Below are positions 25,114 through 34,900 of a stretch of DNA of 64,000 bases, piece after piece; the first letter of the stretch is position 1; each line of letters begins with the position of its first letter. The position numbers were made by a program, and so were the translations under genes. The notes under the pieces are model-generated. The model saw only the letters and a list, made by a program, of their open reading frames with translations. It was not told the origin of the DNA and made no database searches. This DNA comes from Pseudomonas viridiflava (GTDB lineage Bacteria; Pseudomonadota; Gammaproteobacteria; Pseudomonadales; Pseudomonadaceae), in NCBI RefSeq assembly GCF_900589395.1, contig NZ_UUIS01000089.1, forward strand, positions 1 to 64,000, read 5' to 3'.

Positions 25114-26718
25114 ATGCGTTTCTATCCGGCCGGCCTGGACGCACTTCTGGTTGAACTGGCGAACCTGGACGAGACCCTCGCCCTTTTCGATTCCCTGCAG
25201 CAGAGGCCGGTGGCCGGCGTGCAGGAGATCGTTCCGGCGGCGCGGACCTTGCTGGTGAGCTTTCGCCCGGGTGCGATCAGCCGCGAGGCGCTGGCCGCAC
25301 AGATCGCGGCACGCGACCTGAACGGCAAGGTCCGCCAGGCGGGCAAGCTGATCGAAATCCCGGTGCATTACAACGGTGAAGACCTGGACGATGTCGCCCG
25401 CGAGCTGGGCATCAGCGTCGAGGAAGTCATCGCGCGCCACACCGGCAGCGACTACGACGTGGCCTTCTGCGGCTTTGCGCCGGGCTTTGCCTACCTCAGC
25501 GGCGGCGCAGGCTTCGTGGTGCCACGGCGCAGCACCCCGCGCACCCGCATCCCGGCCGGTGCCGTGGCGCTGGCCGGCGGCTTCAGCGGTGTTTATCCGC
25601 AGGCCAGCCCCGGCGGCTGGCAGATCATCGGCGTAACGCCCTTGAAGATGTGGGACCTGGCACGCGAGGAGCCGGCGCTGTTCCAGCCCGGCTACCGCGT
25701 GCGCTTTTGCGACGCCGGGCCGTTGCCGGCGGGCGGGCTGTCGGTAACGGTGGCAGAGCGCTTGCCCGTGTCCGAGGTGACGCAGGATTACCTTGAGATC
25801 ATCGCGCCGGGCCTACAAACCCTGTTGCAGGATCTGGGCCGCCCAGGCCGGGCGGGCGAGGGCGTGTCGGCCTCCGGCGCGATGGACCGCAGCGCCCTGC
25901 GCGCCGCCAACCGGTCCGTGGGCAACACGCCGGGCACCGGCGGCCTGGAAGTGCTGATGGGGGGCCTGAGCCTGACCTGCCACGGCCATGCCGTGGTGGC
26001 CATTACCGGCGCCCAGGTGCCGGTCGAGGTGCTGACCGCCGCCGGCAAACGGTTGCAGCCTGCGCTGTATGTACCCTTTGCCTTGCACGACGGCGACCAG
26101 TTGACTCTCGGCGCGCCCACTGCCGGCCTGCGCAGTTACCTGGCCGTGCGCGGCGGTTTTGCCGTGACCCCGGTGCTGGGCAGCCTGTCCACCGACACCC
26201 TGGCCCAGGTCGGCCCTGCGCCTCTGGCCGCCGGCGACCGCCTGGGCCTGCAACCCACGGCGGGCGGCCCGGCCGTGTCGCTTGACGAGCAACCGGCGTT
26301 TGCCATGCCGCACCGTGATGAAGTCATCACCCTGGACGTGGTCATGGGCCCGCGCAGCGACTGGTTCACGCCGGCTGCCCAAGCCCTGCTGGCGCAACAG
26401 ACCTGGCAGGTGACGCCGCAGTCGAACCGCATCGGCATTCGCCTGGCCGGCGAGCAGCCGCTGGAGCGCGCCATCCAGGGCGAACTGCCCAGCGAGGGCA
26501 CCGTGGTCGGCGCCCTGCAAGTGCCGCCCAGCGGCCAGCCGGTGCTGTTCCTGGCTGACCACCCGTTGACCGGCGGTTATCCGGTGATCGGTGTGGTCGC
26601 CCCGTACCACATCGACCTGGCCGGGCAGATTCCGGTCAATGCGCGAATTCGCTTCAATCCGCTGAGTGCCTTCGAGCCGGTGCTGCCAGCCTCTTCAGAC
26701 GAGATCGAGAAAAAATGA
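25114..26718 (+). CDS. Fused 5-oxoprolinase subunits PxpB-PxpC (KipI-KipA)
   Basis: This 534-residue protein joins two domains that are usually separate. Residues 1 to about 220 are KipI/PxpB-like (CGFAPGFAYLSGG, VPRRSTPRTRIPAGAVALAG). From about 230 to the end it is KipA/PxpC-like (PGLQTLLQDLGRPG, SASGAMDRSALRAAN, SGQPVLFLADHPLTGGYP). The same pair of domains forms the AHS1/AHS2 portion of urea carboxylase. With PxpA it should act in ATP-dependent lactam hydrolysis. It has AGGAG ten bases before the ATG and overlaps the biotin carboxylase start as ATGA, so the two are translationally coupled and probably act together. Confidence 0.93.
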   Translation: MRFYPAGLDALLVELANLDETLALFDSLQQRPVAGVQEIVPAARTLLVSFRPGAISREALAAQIAARDLNGKVRQAGKLIEIPVHYNGEDLDDVARELGISVEEVIARHTGSDYDVAFCGFAPGFAYLSGGAGFVVPRRSTPRTRIPAGAVALAGGFSGVYPQASPGGWQIIGVTPLKMWDLAREEPALFQPGYRVRFCDAGPLPAGGLSVTVAERLPVSEVTQDYLEIIAPGLQTLLQDLGRPGRAGEGVSASGAMDRSALRAANRSVGNTPGTGGLEVLMGGLSLTCHGHAVVAITGAQVPVEVLTAAGKRLQPALYVPFALHDGDQLTLGAPTAGLRSYLAVRGGFAVTPVLGSLSTDTLAQVGPAPLAAGDRLGLQPTAGGPAVSLDEQPAFAMPHRDEVITLDVVMGPRSDWFTPAAQALLAQQTWQVTPQSNRIGIRLAGEQPLERAIQGELPSEGTVVGALQVPPSGQPVLFLADHPLTGGYPVIGVVAPYHIDLAGQIPVNARIRFNPLSAFEPVLPASSDEIEKK

Positions 26719-28451
26719 AAAAGGTCCTGATTGCCAACCGTGGTGAAATCGCTGTTCGAATTGCCCGTGCCTGCCGCGACTACGGCGTGGCCTCGGTGGC
26801 GGTGTATGCCGATGGCGACATCGACGCCCTGCATGTGCAGGTGGCCGACGAAGCCTGGGCCCTGCAAGGCGAGCGCTCCAGCGACACCTACCTGAACATT
26901 GAAAAGCTGCTGGCCGTGGCCGCCCGCGCCGGCGCCGATGCCGTGCACCCAGGCTATGGCTTTCTGTCCGAGCGCGCCGACTTTGCCCGCGCTGTGATCG
27001 ACGCCGGCCTGACCTGGATCGGCCCGGACCCGGCGACCATCGATGCGCTGGGCGACAAGGTCCAGGCCCGGCACATCGCCCTGAAGGTCGGCGCGCCGCT
27101 GGTGGCCGGCACCGCCAACCCGGTCAGTGACGCGGCCGAGGTGATCGCCTTTGCCGAGCAGCATGGCCTGCCGATTGCCATCAAGGCGGCGTTCGGCGGC
27201 GGCGGCCGTGGCCTCAAAGTGGTCTGGCAGATGGACGACATCACCGAGCTGTACGAGTCGGCGGTGCGCGAAGCCGTCGCCGCCTTCGGCCGTGGCGAGT
27301 GCTTCCTGGAGCGCTTCCTGCACCGCCCGCGGCATATCGAGGCGCAGATCATCGCTGATCGTCATGGCCGCGTGGTCGTGGTCGGCACCCGTGACTGCTC
27401 GCTGCAACGCCGCAACCAGAAGCTGATCGAGGAAGCACCGGCACCGTTCCTGAGCGATGAATTGCGTCAGCGCATTCATGACTCGGCCCGGGCCATCTGC
27501 GCCGAGGCCGGCTATGTGGGCGCCGGCACCGTGGAGTTCCTGCTCAGTGGCGATGGCACCTTGTCGTTCCTGGAGGTGAACACCCGCCTGCAGGTCGAAC
27601 ACCCGGTCACCGAGGAAACCAGCGGCATCGATCTGGTGATCGAACAGTTGCGCGTGGCCGAAGGCCTGCCGCTGTCGTTCCAGGACACCCCGGTGCCACG
27701 CGGCCACAGCTTCGAGTTCCGCATCAACGCCGAGGATGCCGGCAACGGCTTCCTGCCTACGCCGGGGGCCATTGAGCGCTTCCGTGCACCGTCCGGCCCC
27801 GGCGTGCGGCTGGACACCGGCGTGGTCGAAGGTTCGCGTGTGTCGCCCAACTTCGATTCGATGATCGCCAAGCTGATCGTCACCGGCGCCACCCGCGAAC
27901 AGGCGATCTGCCGCGCACGGCGCGCGCTGGCCGAGTTCAAGGTCGAAGGCGTGGCCACCGTGCTGCCGTTCCATCAGGCGGTCATGGACCACGACGACTT
28001 CACCGCCCCCGATACCTTTGCCGTGCATACCCGCTGGATCGAGACCGACTTTGCCGAGCAGGTCACCATCGCCCCGCGCAGCAGTACGGCGGCGGACGCT
28101 GAGGTGCTGCGCACCTTCATCGAAATCGACGGCAAGCGCCATGACCTGGGCCTGCCGGCCGCGCTGTTGCGTGGCCTGAGCCTGAACCAGGCTGCCGGCG
28201 ACCGCGACCACAGCGTGCCGGCCGAAGCGCTCGACCCGCAGGCGGTGGCCAGCCCGGTGGCCGGCAACCTGCACGCCTGGGTCGTCGAAGACGGCGCCAC
28301 CGTCGAGGCCGGTCAGGTGATTGCGGTCATGGAGTCGATGAAGATGGAAACCTCGATCCTGGCGCCCTGTGCCGGGCGGTTGGTCATCAAGGAACAACCG
28401 GGTCGTTATTTCGAGGCCAAGGCGCTCATCGGCCGTATTGAAACTGTTTAA
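26715..28451 (+). CDS. Biotin carboxylase with C-terminal biotinyl domain, oxoprolinase locus
   Basis: This 578-residue protein has the biotin carboxylase N-domain (KKVLIANRGEIAVRIARACR), the ATP-grasp lid FGGGGRGLKVV, the catalytic EVNTRLQVEHPVTE and a biotinyl domain with acceptor Lys in ESMKMET (about residue 543). It is longer than AccC (about 450) but shorter than PccA/MccA-type alpha subunits (about 650), having only a short linker instead of the BT domain. No carboxyltransferase beta subunit is present nearby. Its neighbours supply KipI/KipA domains like those of urea carboxylase, so carboxylation of a lactam or amide is a plausible inference. A generic acyl-CoA carboxylase subunit is the alternative. 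Confidence 0.9.
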   Translation: MKKVLIANRGEIAVRIARACRDYGVASVAVYADGDIDALHVQVADEAWALQGERSSDTYLNIEKLLAVAARAGADAVHPGYGFLSERADFARAVIDAGLTWIGPDPATIDALGDKVQARHIALKVGAPLVAGTANPVSDAAEVIAFAEQHGLPIAIKAAFGGGGRGLKVVWQMDDITELYESAVREAVAAFGRGECFLERFLHRPRHIEAQIIADRHGRVVVVGTRDCSLQRRNQKLIEEAPAPFLSDELRQRIHDSARAICAEAGYVGAGTVEFLLSGDGTLSFLEVNTRLQVEHPVTEETSGIDLVIEQLRVAEGLPLSFQDTPVPRGHSFEFRINAEDAGNGFLPTPGAIERFRAPSGPGVRLDTGVVEGSRVSPNFDSMIAKLIVTGATREQAICRARRALAEFKVEGVATVLPFHQAVMDHDDFTAPDTFAVHTRWIETDFAEQVTIAPRSSTAADAEVLRTFIEIDGKRHDLGLPAALLRGLSLNQAAGDRDHSVPAEALDPQAVASPVAGNLHAWVVEDGATVEAGQVIAVMESMKMETSILAPCAGRLVIKEQPGRYFEAKALIGRIETV

Positions 28452-28596
28452 ACCGCTGTTGTTTTAATGCCTGCGCGCTGTCGGACTTCCTGTCCGGCGG
28501 CCGCCGGCTGCTGCAAGAACGTGTCGAGTTGCAAGCGTTACTTATAAATAAAAAAAGTGTTTCGATTGAATCTGCCCCTTCTCAGGAGTTAATCAA

Positions 28597-29838
28597 ATGT
28601 CGATGACCAAAACGGTTGCGATCGCGTGTGCGTGTGTGTCCCTGTTGCCACTGGAGGCGTCGGCGGACTTTATTGCCGACAGCAAGGCCAGTGTGGAGTT
28701 GCGCAACTTCTACTTTAACCGCGACTTCCGTAACGGCCCGCCCACGGCCCAGCGCGATCATGCCGCCGAGTGGGCGCAAGGTGCCTTGTTGCGTTTCGAA
28801 TCGGGCTACACCGCCGGCACCGTCGGACTGGGGCTCGATGCGTTGGGGATGGTCGGATTCAAGCTCGATGGCGGCGATGGCTCCGGTGGCACGGGCCTCT
28901 TGCCGGCGGACCTGAGTTCACGCAATGGCCGTGGCTCGCAGGACGAATACGCCAAGCTGGGCCTGACGGCCAAGGCGAAGATTTCCGAAACCGTGCTCAA
29001 GGTCGGCTCGCTGGCGTTTCGCACCCCGGTGGTGTCGAGCAACGACACGCGCCTGCTGCCGGCCACCTTCGAAGGGGCACTGCTCAACTCCAGGGACATC
29101 GACAACCTGACGCTGCAAGGTGGCAAGTTGACCCAGATCAAGTTCAACAGCTCGTCAAACTACCAGGACTTTACCGGTAACCGCGTGGGCGGGGTCAGTG
29201 ATGAGTTTGTGTTTGGCGGCGGTACCTATGCGTTTAATAAAGCACTGAGTGTCAGTGCGTATTACGGCAACCTGGAAGATGTCTATCGGCAATACTTCGG
29301 TGGCGTGGTGTATGAAATACCCCTGGCCGATAAACAGTCATTGAAGTTTGATTTGCGCTATTCGAAAAGTACCGAGGATGGCAACTTTCGTGACCTGGAC
29401 AACCGCGCAGCCAACGGCCTGGTGGCCTACACCCTGGGCGCCAGCGTGTTCACCGCCGCCTACCAGCGCATGAGCGGCGACGACCCGTTTCCGTACATCG
29501 CCAACAGCGACCCCTACCTGGTCAACTTCGTGCAGATCAACGACTTTGCCAACATCGAGGAGCGCTCCTGGCAAGTGCGTTACGACTACAACTTCGCCGC
29601 GCTCGGCGTTCCGGGACTGACCTTCATGACCCGGTATGTCAGTGGTGACAACGTGCGCGTGGCCGGCAGCAATACCGGCAAGGAATGGGAGCGCAACACC
29701 GACCTGGGCTACGTGGTGCAAAGCGGGCCGCTGAAGAATGTCGGTCTCAAGGTGCGTAACGCCACGGTGCGCTCCACTTTCGGCAATGACCTGGACGAAA
29801 CCCGCCTGATCCTGAGTTACACCCTGGCGCTCTGGTAA
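28597..29838 (+). CDS. OprD-family outer membrane porin
   Basis: This 413-residue protein has a signal peptide (to about ASADF), an N-terminal segment DSKASVELRNFYFNRDFR characteristic of OprD porins, alternating beta-strand pattern throughout and a terminal aromatic-rich strand ending LALW. OprD proteins are 18-stranded channels for amino acids, carboxylates and similar small solutes. AGGAG lies eight bases before the ATG. It is 145 bases after the biotin carboxylase gene, without a clear terminator between them, and probably provides outer-membrane entry for the operon's substrate. The specific substrate cannot be read from the sequence. Confidence 0.9.
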   Translation: MSMTKTVAIACACVSLLPLEASADFIADSKASVELRNFYFNRDFRNGPPTAQRDHAAEWAQGALLRFESGYTAGTVGLGLDALGMVGFKLDGGDGSGGTGLLPADLSSRNGRGSQDEYAKLGLTAKAKISETVLKVGSLAFRTPVVSSNDTRLLPATFEGALLNSRDIDNLTLQGGKLTQIKFNSSSNYQDFTGNRVGGVSDEFVFGGGTYAFNKALSVSAYYGNLEDVYRQYFGGVVYEIPLADKQSLKFDLRYSKSTEDGNFRDLDNRAANGLVAYTLGASVFTAAYQRMSGDDPFPYIANSDPYLVNFVQINDFANIEERSWQVRYDYNFAALGVPGLTFMTRYVSGDNVRVAGSNTGKEWERNTDLGYVVQSGPLKNVGLKVRNATVRSTFGNDLDETRLILSYTLALW

Positions 29839-29912
29839 CCGCAGGCGCGGCCGGACGGCGATCCGTCGTCCGGTCATGTGTCGATATGAACGCCATCACG
29901 AGGAAACAACCG

Positions 29913-31796
29913 ATGAAGCCTCTCGGGTTCAACCAGAAAATCCTGCTGAGCGCCTCGCTGGTGATCATGCTGGTGTTCGGGGTGTTCTGCGCCCTGAACG
30001 ATATGCGCCTGCGCCATGACACCCTGCAGCGCATTGAGCACAGCACGCGCAACCTGGCCGGCGCCATGGCCCACGATATCCAGAGCTGGCTGGACGGCCG
30101 GCTGCTGCTGGTCAAGGGCGTGGCCGAGCTGCTCGGCCGCGACCCGGAGCCGGCCCACCTGCTGGATACACTGCGCACGCCGGTGTTGCAGGACACCTTC
30201 GTGGCCAGTTACGTCGGCACCCGCGAGGGCGCTTTTCATATCGAGCCGCCCCGGCAGATGCCCGCCGACTACGACAGCCGCCAGCGGCCCTGGTACAAGG
30301 ACGCCGTCGAGTCGGGTGCGGTGATGACCGAGCCCTATGTCGGGGTCGGCATCGATTACCGGGTCATCAGCCAGGCCGTTCCGATCCGTGCCGGCGGGCA
30401 GGTGCTGGGGGTGTTTGGCGTCAACCTGAGCATCGAGACCATCGCCCGCACTCTCAATGCGCAAGCGTTCGAAGGCCGTGGCTATGCCTTCATGGTCAAC
30501 AAGGACGGCAAGATCCTGGTGCACCCGGACAAGGCCATGATCGGCAAGACCCTGGCCGACCTGTTCATGGGCCAGGCCCCGGCCCTGACTGATCGACTGG
30601 GCGAGGCCACGACGGCCGAGGGTGAAAAACTGACCCTGTTTGCGCCCATCAAGGGCCTGCCTTCGCAGGACTGGTACATCGGCATCGCCCTGGACCGCCC
30701 CGTGGTGCTGGCCAGCCTGGCAGCGTTTCGCCAGTCGGCAATCATTGCCACGGTCATTGCGGTGCTGATCACCCTGTTGCTGCTGGGGCTGGCGCTGCGT
30801 TTGCTGATGAAGCCCTTGCGCCAGATCAGCCAGGCCATGCAAGACATCGCCCAGGGCGAGGGCGACCTGACACGGCGGCTGGCGATTGCCTCGCAAGATG
30901 AATTCGGCCTGCTGGCCCAGGGGTTCAACCGTTTTGTCGACCGGCTGCATGCGTCGATCAGCGAGGTGTCAGCCACCACACACACCCTCAAGCAGGCGAC
31001 GCAACGCGTGCTGGGCGCCTCCAATTCATCGGTGGCCAAGGCCCGCAGCCAGGCCGGCTATACCACCAGCATTGCCGCCGCCATCGAAGAGCTGGGGGCG
31101 ACGGCGCAGAACATCGCCGGCAGTGCCTCGTCGGCTTCGCGCGAAGCATCCGAGGCGCGCACGCAAGTCAGCTCCAGCTGCGCGCTGGTCGAGGACACGG
31201 TGAGTACGATGGGTCGCTTGCAAGACAATATCGAAACCACCCGTGCCCAGATCGAAGAACTCAATGCGCGCAGTTCGAACATCGGCAAGGTGCTGGAGGT
31301 GATCTCGGCGGTGTCGGCCAAGACCAACCTGTTGGCGCTCAATGCCGCCATCGAGGCGGCGCGGGCTGGCGATGCCGGGCGCGGCTTCGCGGTGGTGGCC
31401 GATGAGGTCAGGAGCCTGGCGCACCACACCCAGAAAGCCACAGAGGAAATCCGCGGGGTGATCGAGGCGCTGCAGCAAGGTGCCACCCAGGCGGCGCAGA
31501 CCATGCTGGTCAGCCATGACATGGGCAGCCGCAGCGTGGCGGTGGCGAGCCAGGCCGGTGCCAGCCTGCAGGCGGTGGTGGCGCGCATCGGCCAGATCGA
31601 CGACGTTAACCTCACCGTGGCGGCCGCGACCGAGCAGCAATCGACGGCCGTGGAGCAACTCAACCGTGACGTGCATGAAATCAGCCGCCTGAACGAGGAC
31701 AGCACCGACAATTTGGACGCTACCCTGCAGGCCTGCGCCCAACTGGACACCGAGGCCGGCCGGTTGCGCGCGATTGTCGAGACGTTCAGGCTATGA
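29913..31796 (+). CDS. Methyl-accepting chemotaxis protein with dCache sensor
   Basis: This 627-residue chemoreceptor has membrane helix 1 (about residues 9-27), a periplasmic double Cache domain (about 30-265), helix 2 (about 272-292), HAMP and a long cytoplasmic signalling coiled coil with the hairpin tip EVISAVSAKTNLLALNAAIEAARAGDAGRGFAVVADEVR in pieces. The Cache pocket keeps R-x-W-Y (RPWY), as in amino-acid sensors, but has VFGVNLS where an Asp that binds the ligand amine is usual. It follows the porin gene and may sense the same nutrient. The ATG at 29913 has AGGA eight bases upstream and is preferred over 29886. Confidence 0.92.
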   Translation: MKPLGFNQKILLSASLVIMLVFGVFCALNDMRLRHDTLQRIEHSTRNLAGAMAHDIQSWLDGRLLLVKGVAELLGRDPEPAHLLDTLRTPVLQDTFVASYVGTREGAFHIEPPRQMPADYDSRQRPWYKDAVESGAVMTEPYVGVGIDYRVISQAVPIRAGGQVLGVFGVNLSIETIARTLNAQAFEGRGYAFMVNKDGKILVHPDKAMIGKTLADLFMGQAPALTDRLGEATTAEGEKLTLFAPIKGLPSQDWYIGIALDRPVVLASLAAFRQSAIIATVIAVLITLLLLGLALRLLMKPLRQISQAMQDIAQGEGDLTRRLAIASQDEFGLLAQGFNRFVDRLHASISEVSATTHTLKQATQRVLGASNSSVAKARSQAGYTTSIAAAIEELGATAQNIAGSASSASREASEARTQVSSSCALVEDTVSTMGRLQDNIETTRAQIEELNARSSNIGKVLEVISAVSAKTNLLALNAAIEAARAGDAGRGFAVVADEVRSLAHHTQKATEEIRGVIEALQQGATQAAQTMLVSHDMGSRSVAVASQAGASLQAVVARIGQIDDVNLTVAAATEQQSTAVEQLNRDVHEISRLNEDSTDNLDATLQACAQLDTEAGRLRAIVETFRL

Positions 31797-31805
31797 CCCA
31801 CCACA

Positions 31806-31977
31806 GTAGGAGCGCGCTTGCCCGCGACCGGCTGCGTCAGCAGTCGTAAATTTGTAGCGTTTCGCAGATTTACAGTCTTGAATTTGTAGCTTTTCGCAGA
31901 TTTACAGTCGGAAATTTGTAGCGTTTTCGAAATTTTACGAGCGCTTTGCGTTCGGTCGCGGGCAAGCGCGCTCCTAC
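31806..31977. repeat. REP-type long palindrome, copy C
   Basis: It opens GTAGGAGCGCGCTTGCCCGC and closes with GGGCAAGCGCGCTCCTAC. The middle holds three near-copies of TTTGTAGCGTTTCGCAGATT, so it is longer than the other elements. It lies between the converging chemoreceptor and mscK genes. Confidence 0.9.
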
Positions 31978-31993
31978 AGGGGCTGCATAGGGT

Positions 31994-34900
31994 TCAGTCC
32001 AGTTTGGCCTCGGGTGGTTCGGGCACGTCCTTGGGGGTGACCGGGGATTTGTCGACACTCAGGGGCGTGGTGGCCTTGGCGGGTGGGACCGGTTGGCCGG
32101 CCGGGTCGAGGGGCACCAGCTTGAGTTCGCCACCGTTGATGTTCTTCAGGTAGACCTCCATCTGCCGGAACGAGATGTTGATCTTCTGCTTCTTGAACTC
32201 GCGGTTGATGAAGCGGTTGATCTCGTCCAGCACCGGGTTACGGTCGCCCAGGTCACGCACGTGCATGCGCAGCTCGTGGTCCAGCGTGCTTTCGCCGAAG
32301 TTGAGGAAGTACACGATCGGCTCCGGCTCCTTGAGCACCCGCGGGTTCTCGCGGGCAGCCTGCAGGAGCAGGTTGCGCACCAGGTCCAGGTCCGAACCGT
32401 AGTCGACGCCCAGCTTGAGCGTTACGCGGGTCACGGTGTCGGTCAGCGACCAGTTGATCAACTGGCCGGTGATGAAGGTCTTGTTCGGGACAATGATGTC
32501 CTTGCGGTCAAAGTCGGTGATGGTCGTGGCGCGGATACGGATCTTGCTGACCGTGCCCGACAGGTTGCCGATGGTGATGGTGTCGCCGATGCGCACCGGA
32601 CGCTCGAACAGGATCATGATCCCGGAAATGAAGTTGGCGAAGATTTCCTGCATGCCGAAGCCCAGGCCCACCGACAGCGCAGCCACCAGCCATTGCAGCT
32701 TGTCCCAGCTGACCCCGAGGGTCGACAGGGTGGTCACGAAGCCCACGCCGGCGATGGTGTAGGACAGCAACGTGGTGGTGGCATAGGCGCTGCCCTGGGC
32801 CAGGCTCAGGCGCGACAGCACGAAGACCTCCAGCAGGCCGGGCAGGTTGCGCGCCAGCACGAAGGTGATGACGATGATCACCAGTGCGCCCAGCATGTCG
32901 CCCAGGCTGATCGGCACCATGCTCATGTTGGCGCCGGTGCCGCTGGTGTATTCATACAGGGTGACGTTGTCCAGGTAGGAGAACACGGTGATCAGGTCGG
33001 CCCAGACCCAATACATCGCGCCCACGAACAAGCACATCAGGGCCAGGCGGATCAGGCGCAGCGACTGCTGGTTGACCTGCTCGATGTCCAGCTTGGGTTC
33101 TTCGACGGGCACATCGCTGTCGCCGTTCTCCCGTGCCGCCTGGCGCTTGGCCAGGGCGCGCTGGTAGGCCAGGCGCCGGGCAGCGACGTTCAGGCCGCGA
33201 ATGAACGTGGCCTCGACCACCAGCCACAGCAGCAACAGATAGAGCGTGTCGATCAGCCGGTCGGTGAGTTTCAGGGCGGTGTAGAAATAACCGAAGCACA
33301 CGGCCACGAACAGCGCCACCGGCAACGCGGTGAATGCCAGTCCCAATGTCTTGCGAAACAGCGAGGCGTTGTGGTGCGTAGGGCTGGCCAGCAGCAGGCG
33401 GCCCAGCAGCAGGGTCATCAGCGCGTAACAGCTGAGCACCACGCCGATGCCCAGCACGTCGTCGGCCAGTGACGCCGGCTGGTGCTCGGCCACGGCCACC
33501 ACCGCCACCAGCGCCAGCACCACCAGGCCCAGGCGGCGGATCCAGCGGCGCAGGAACTCGACCTGTACCGGCTCCCAGCGAAAATGCAACTGCGCCACGC
33601 CATTGGGCGCCAGTACCCGGTAGGCGGTGTAGAACATCAGCCAGGTCAGGGCCACTTCCTGCAGCGCCAGGCCCAGGTTGGCATTCTGCCCGCGTGCGTC
33701 GATCTGCAAGGCATAGCCGCACGAGGCCAGTGCCAGCGCCACCGGCAGGGCCAGCAGGATATTGATCAGCAGCGCCAGCGGTGTCTTCCACTGGTTATCG
33801 CGGCGGAAGTGGCCGATGTCGGCATGCAGCTGGTTGAGCTTGGCGTACAGGGCCTTGCGCCGCCAGGTCAGCACGCCGATCAGCAGCAGCAGCGGGACGA
33901 ACAGCAATGGGTGCTGGGTCAGGCCTTCGAACAGCTCGCTGACGCTCGACGCCCAGGGCAGGGTAGTGATCTGCTTGTGCAGGCGCGGGCCAATGCCCTG
34001 GAACCACTCCACGTCCAGCGGCTTGTTGCTGGGGATCCAGAACATCTGCTCGTCGAGGGTGGCGCGCAGGCTGATGGCGGTGCTGATCAACTGCTTCTGG
34101 TTCAGTTGCAGGGTGATCGACTCGTTGAGCATCGAGGCCAGCAGGCGGTTGAGGCGTTCGAGCAGGTCGCTGCGGGTGACCGCCAGGTCCATGAGCGTGC
34201 GGCGCAGCGCCGGGGTGATGTCTTCCTGCGGCTGGGTGGCGAGCAGTTTCTCGACATAAGCCAGCGGTGTGCTCATTTGCTCGCGTTGCTGATTGAGCTC
34301 GAATTGATAGAGGCGGATGTCGGCGATTTCATCGGCCAGGTTCTTGTCCACCTGCAAGTGCGGCAGCGCCTGCTTTTGCCGGTAGAGGATCTTCGACAAC
34401 AACAGGCTGCCGCTGAGCACGTTGATCTGCTCGTCCAGCGCCTCGTCGGTCTGGGTCAGGTTGTCCAGTTGCTGCTTGGTCTTGAGGTTGCTCTGGTTCA
34501 GCTCGTTGAGCCGGTCGGTGCCACGCAGCAGGTAGTCGGAAAGCTTGAGGTTGGCCGCGCTTTCGGTGGCCAGCAGGCTGCTGCCGCCGGACTTCTGTGC
34601 TTCCAGGGCCAGCTCTTCGACGGTTTTCTGCGACTGCGTGCGACGCTTGTCGTTGATGAGCGTCTGCAGGTCCTGGATCTCCTGATCCTGGCGCTGGACC
34701 TTTTCGCTCAGCAGGTCGTGCTGGCTGTTGCCCAGGTCCTGCAACTGGCTGTTGCCGGCCAGTTCCTGGCGGCGCAACAGGCTCAGGGCACTGAGCGAGG
34801 CCAGCTCGGCGTTGTACAGGTTGCGCTGGTCGGCGCTCAGGGTCTTGCCGTTTTCCTTGCCGGCCTTGAGGATGGCGTTGATCTGCTGGGTGCGGGTCTG

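Noticed and set aside
26577..28397. 606-codon minus-strand frame opposite the biotin carboxylase
   Set aside because: No family signature, His/Gly/Asp-rich antisense composition; the plus strand carries the biotin carboxylase motifs.
29852..29874. CCGGACG / CGTCCGG hairpin after the porin gene as a terminator
   Set aside because: The stem is interrupted and there is no T run, and the chemoreceptor gene starts 39 bases further on.
31806..31977. Possible CRISPR array because of repeated TTTGTAGCGTTTCGCAGATT units
   Set aside because: The units are adjacent, degenerate and enclosed in REP arms, with no unique spacers and no cas genes.
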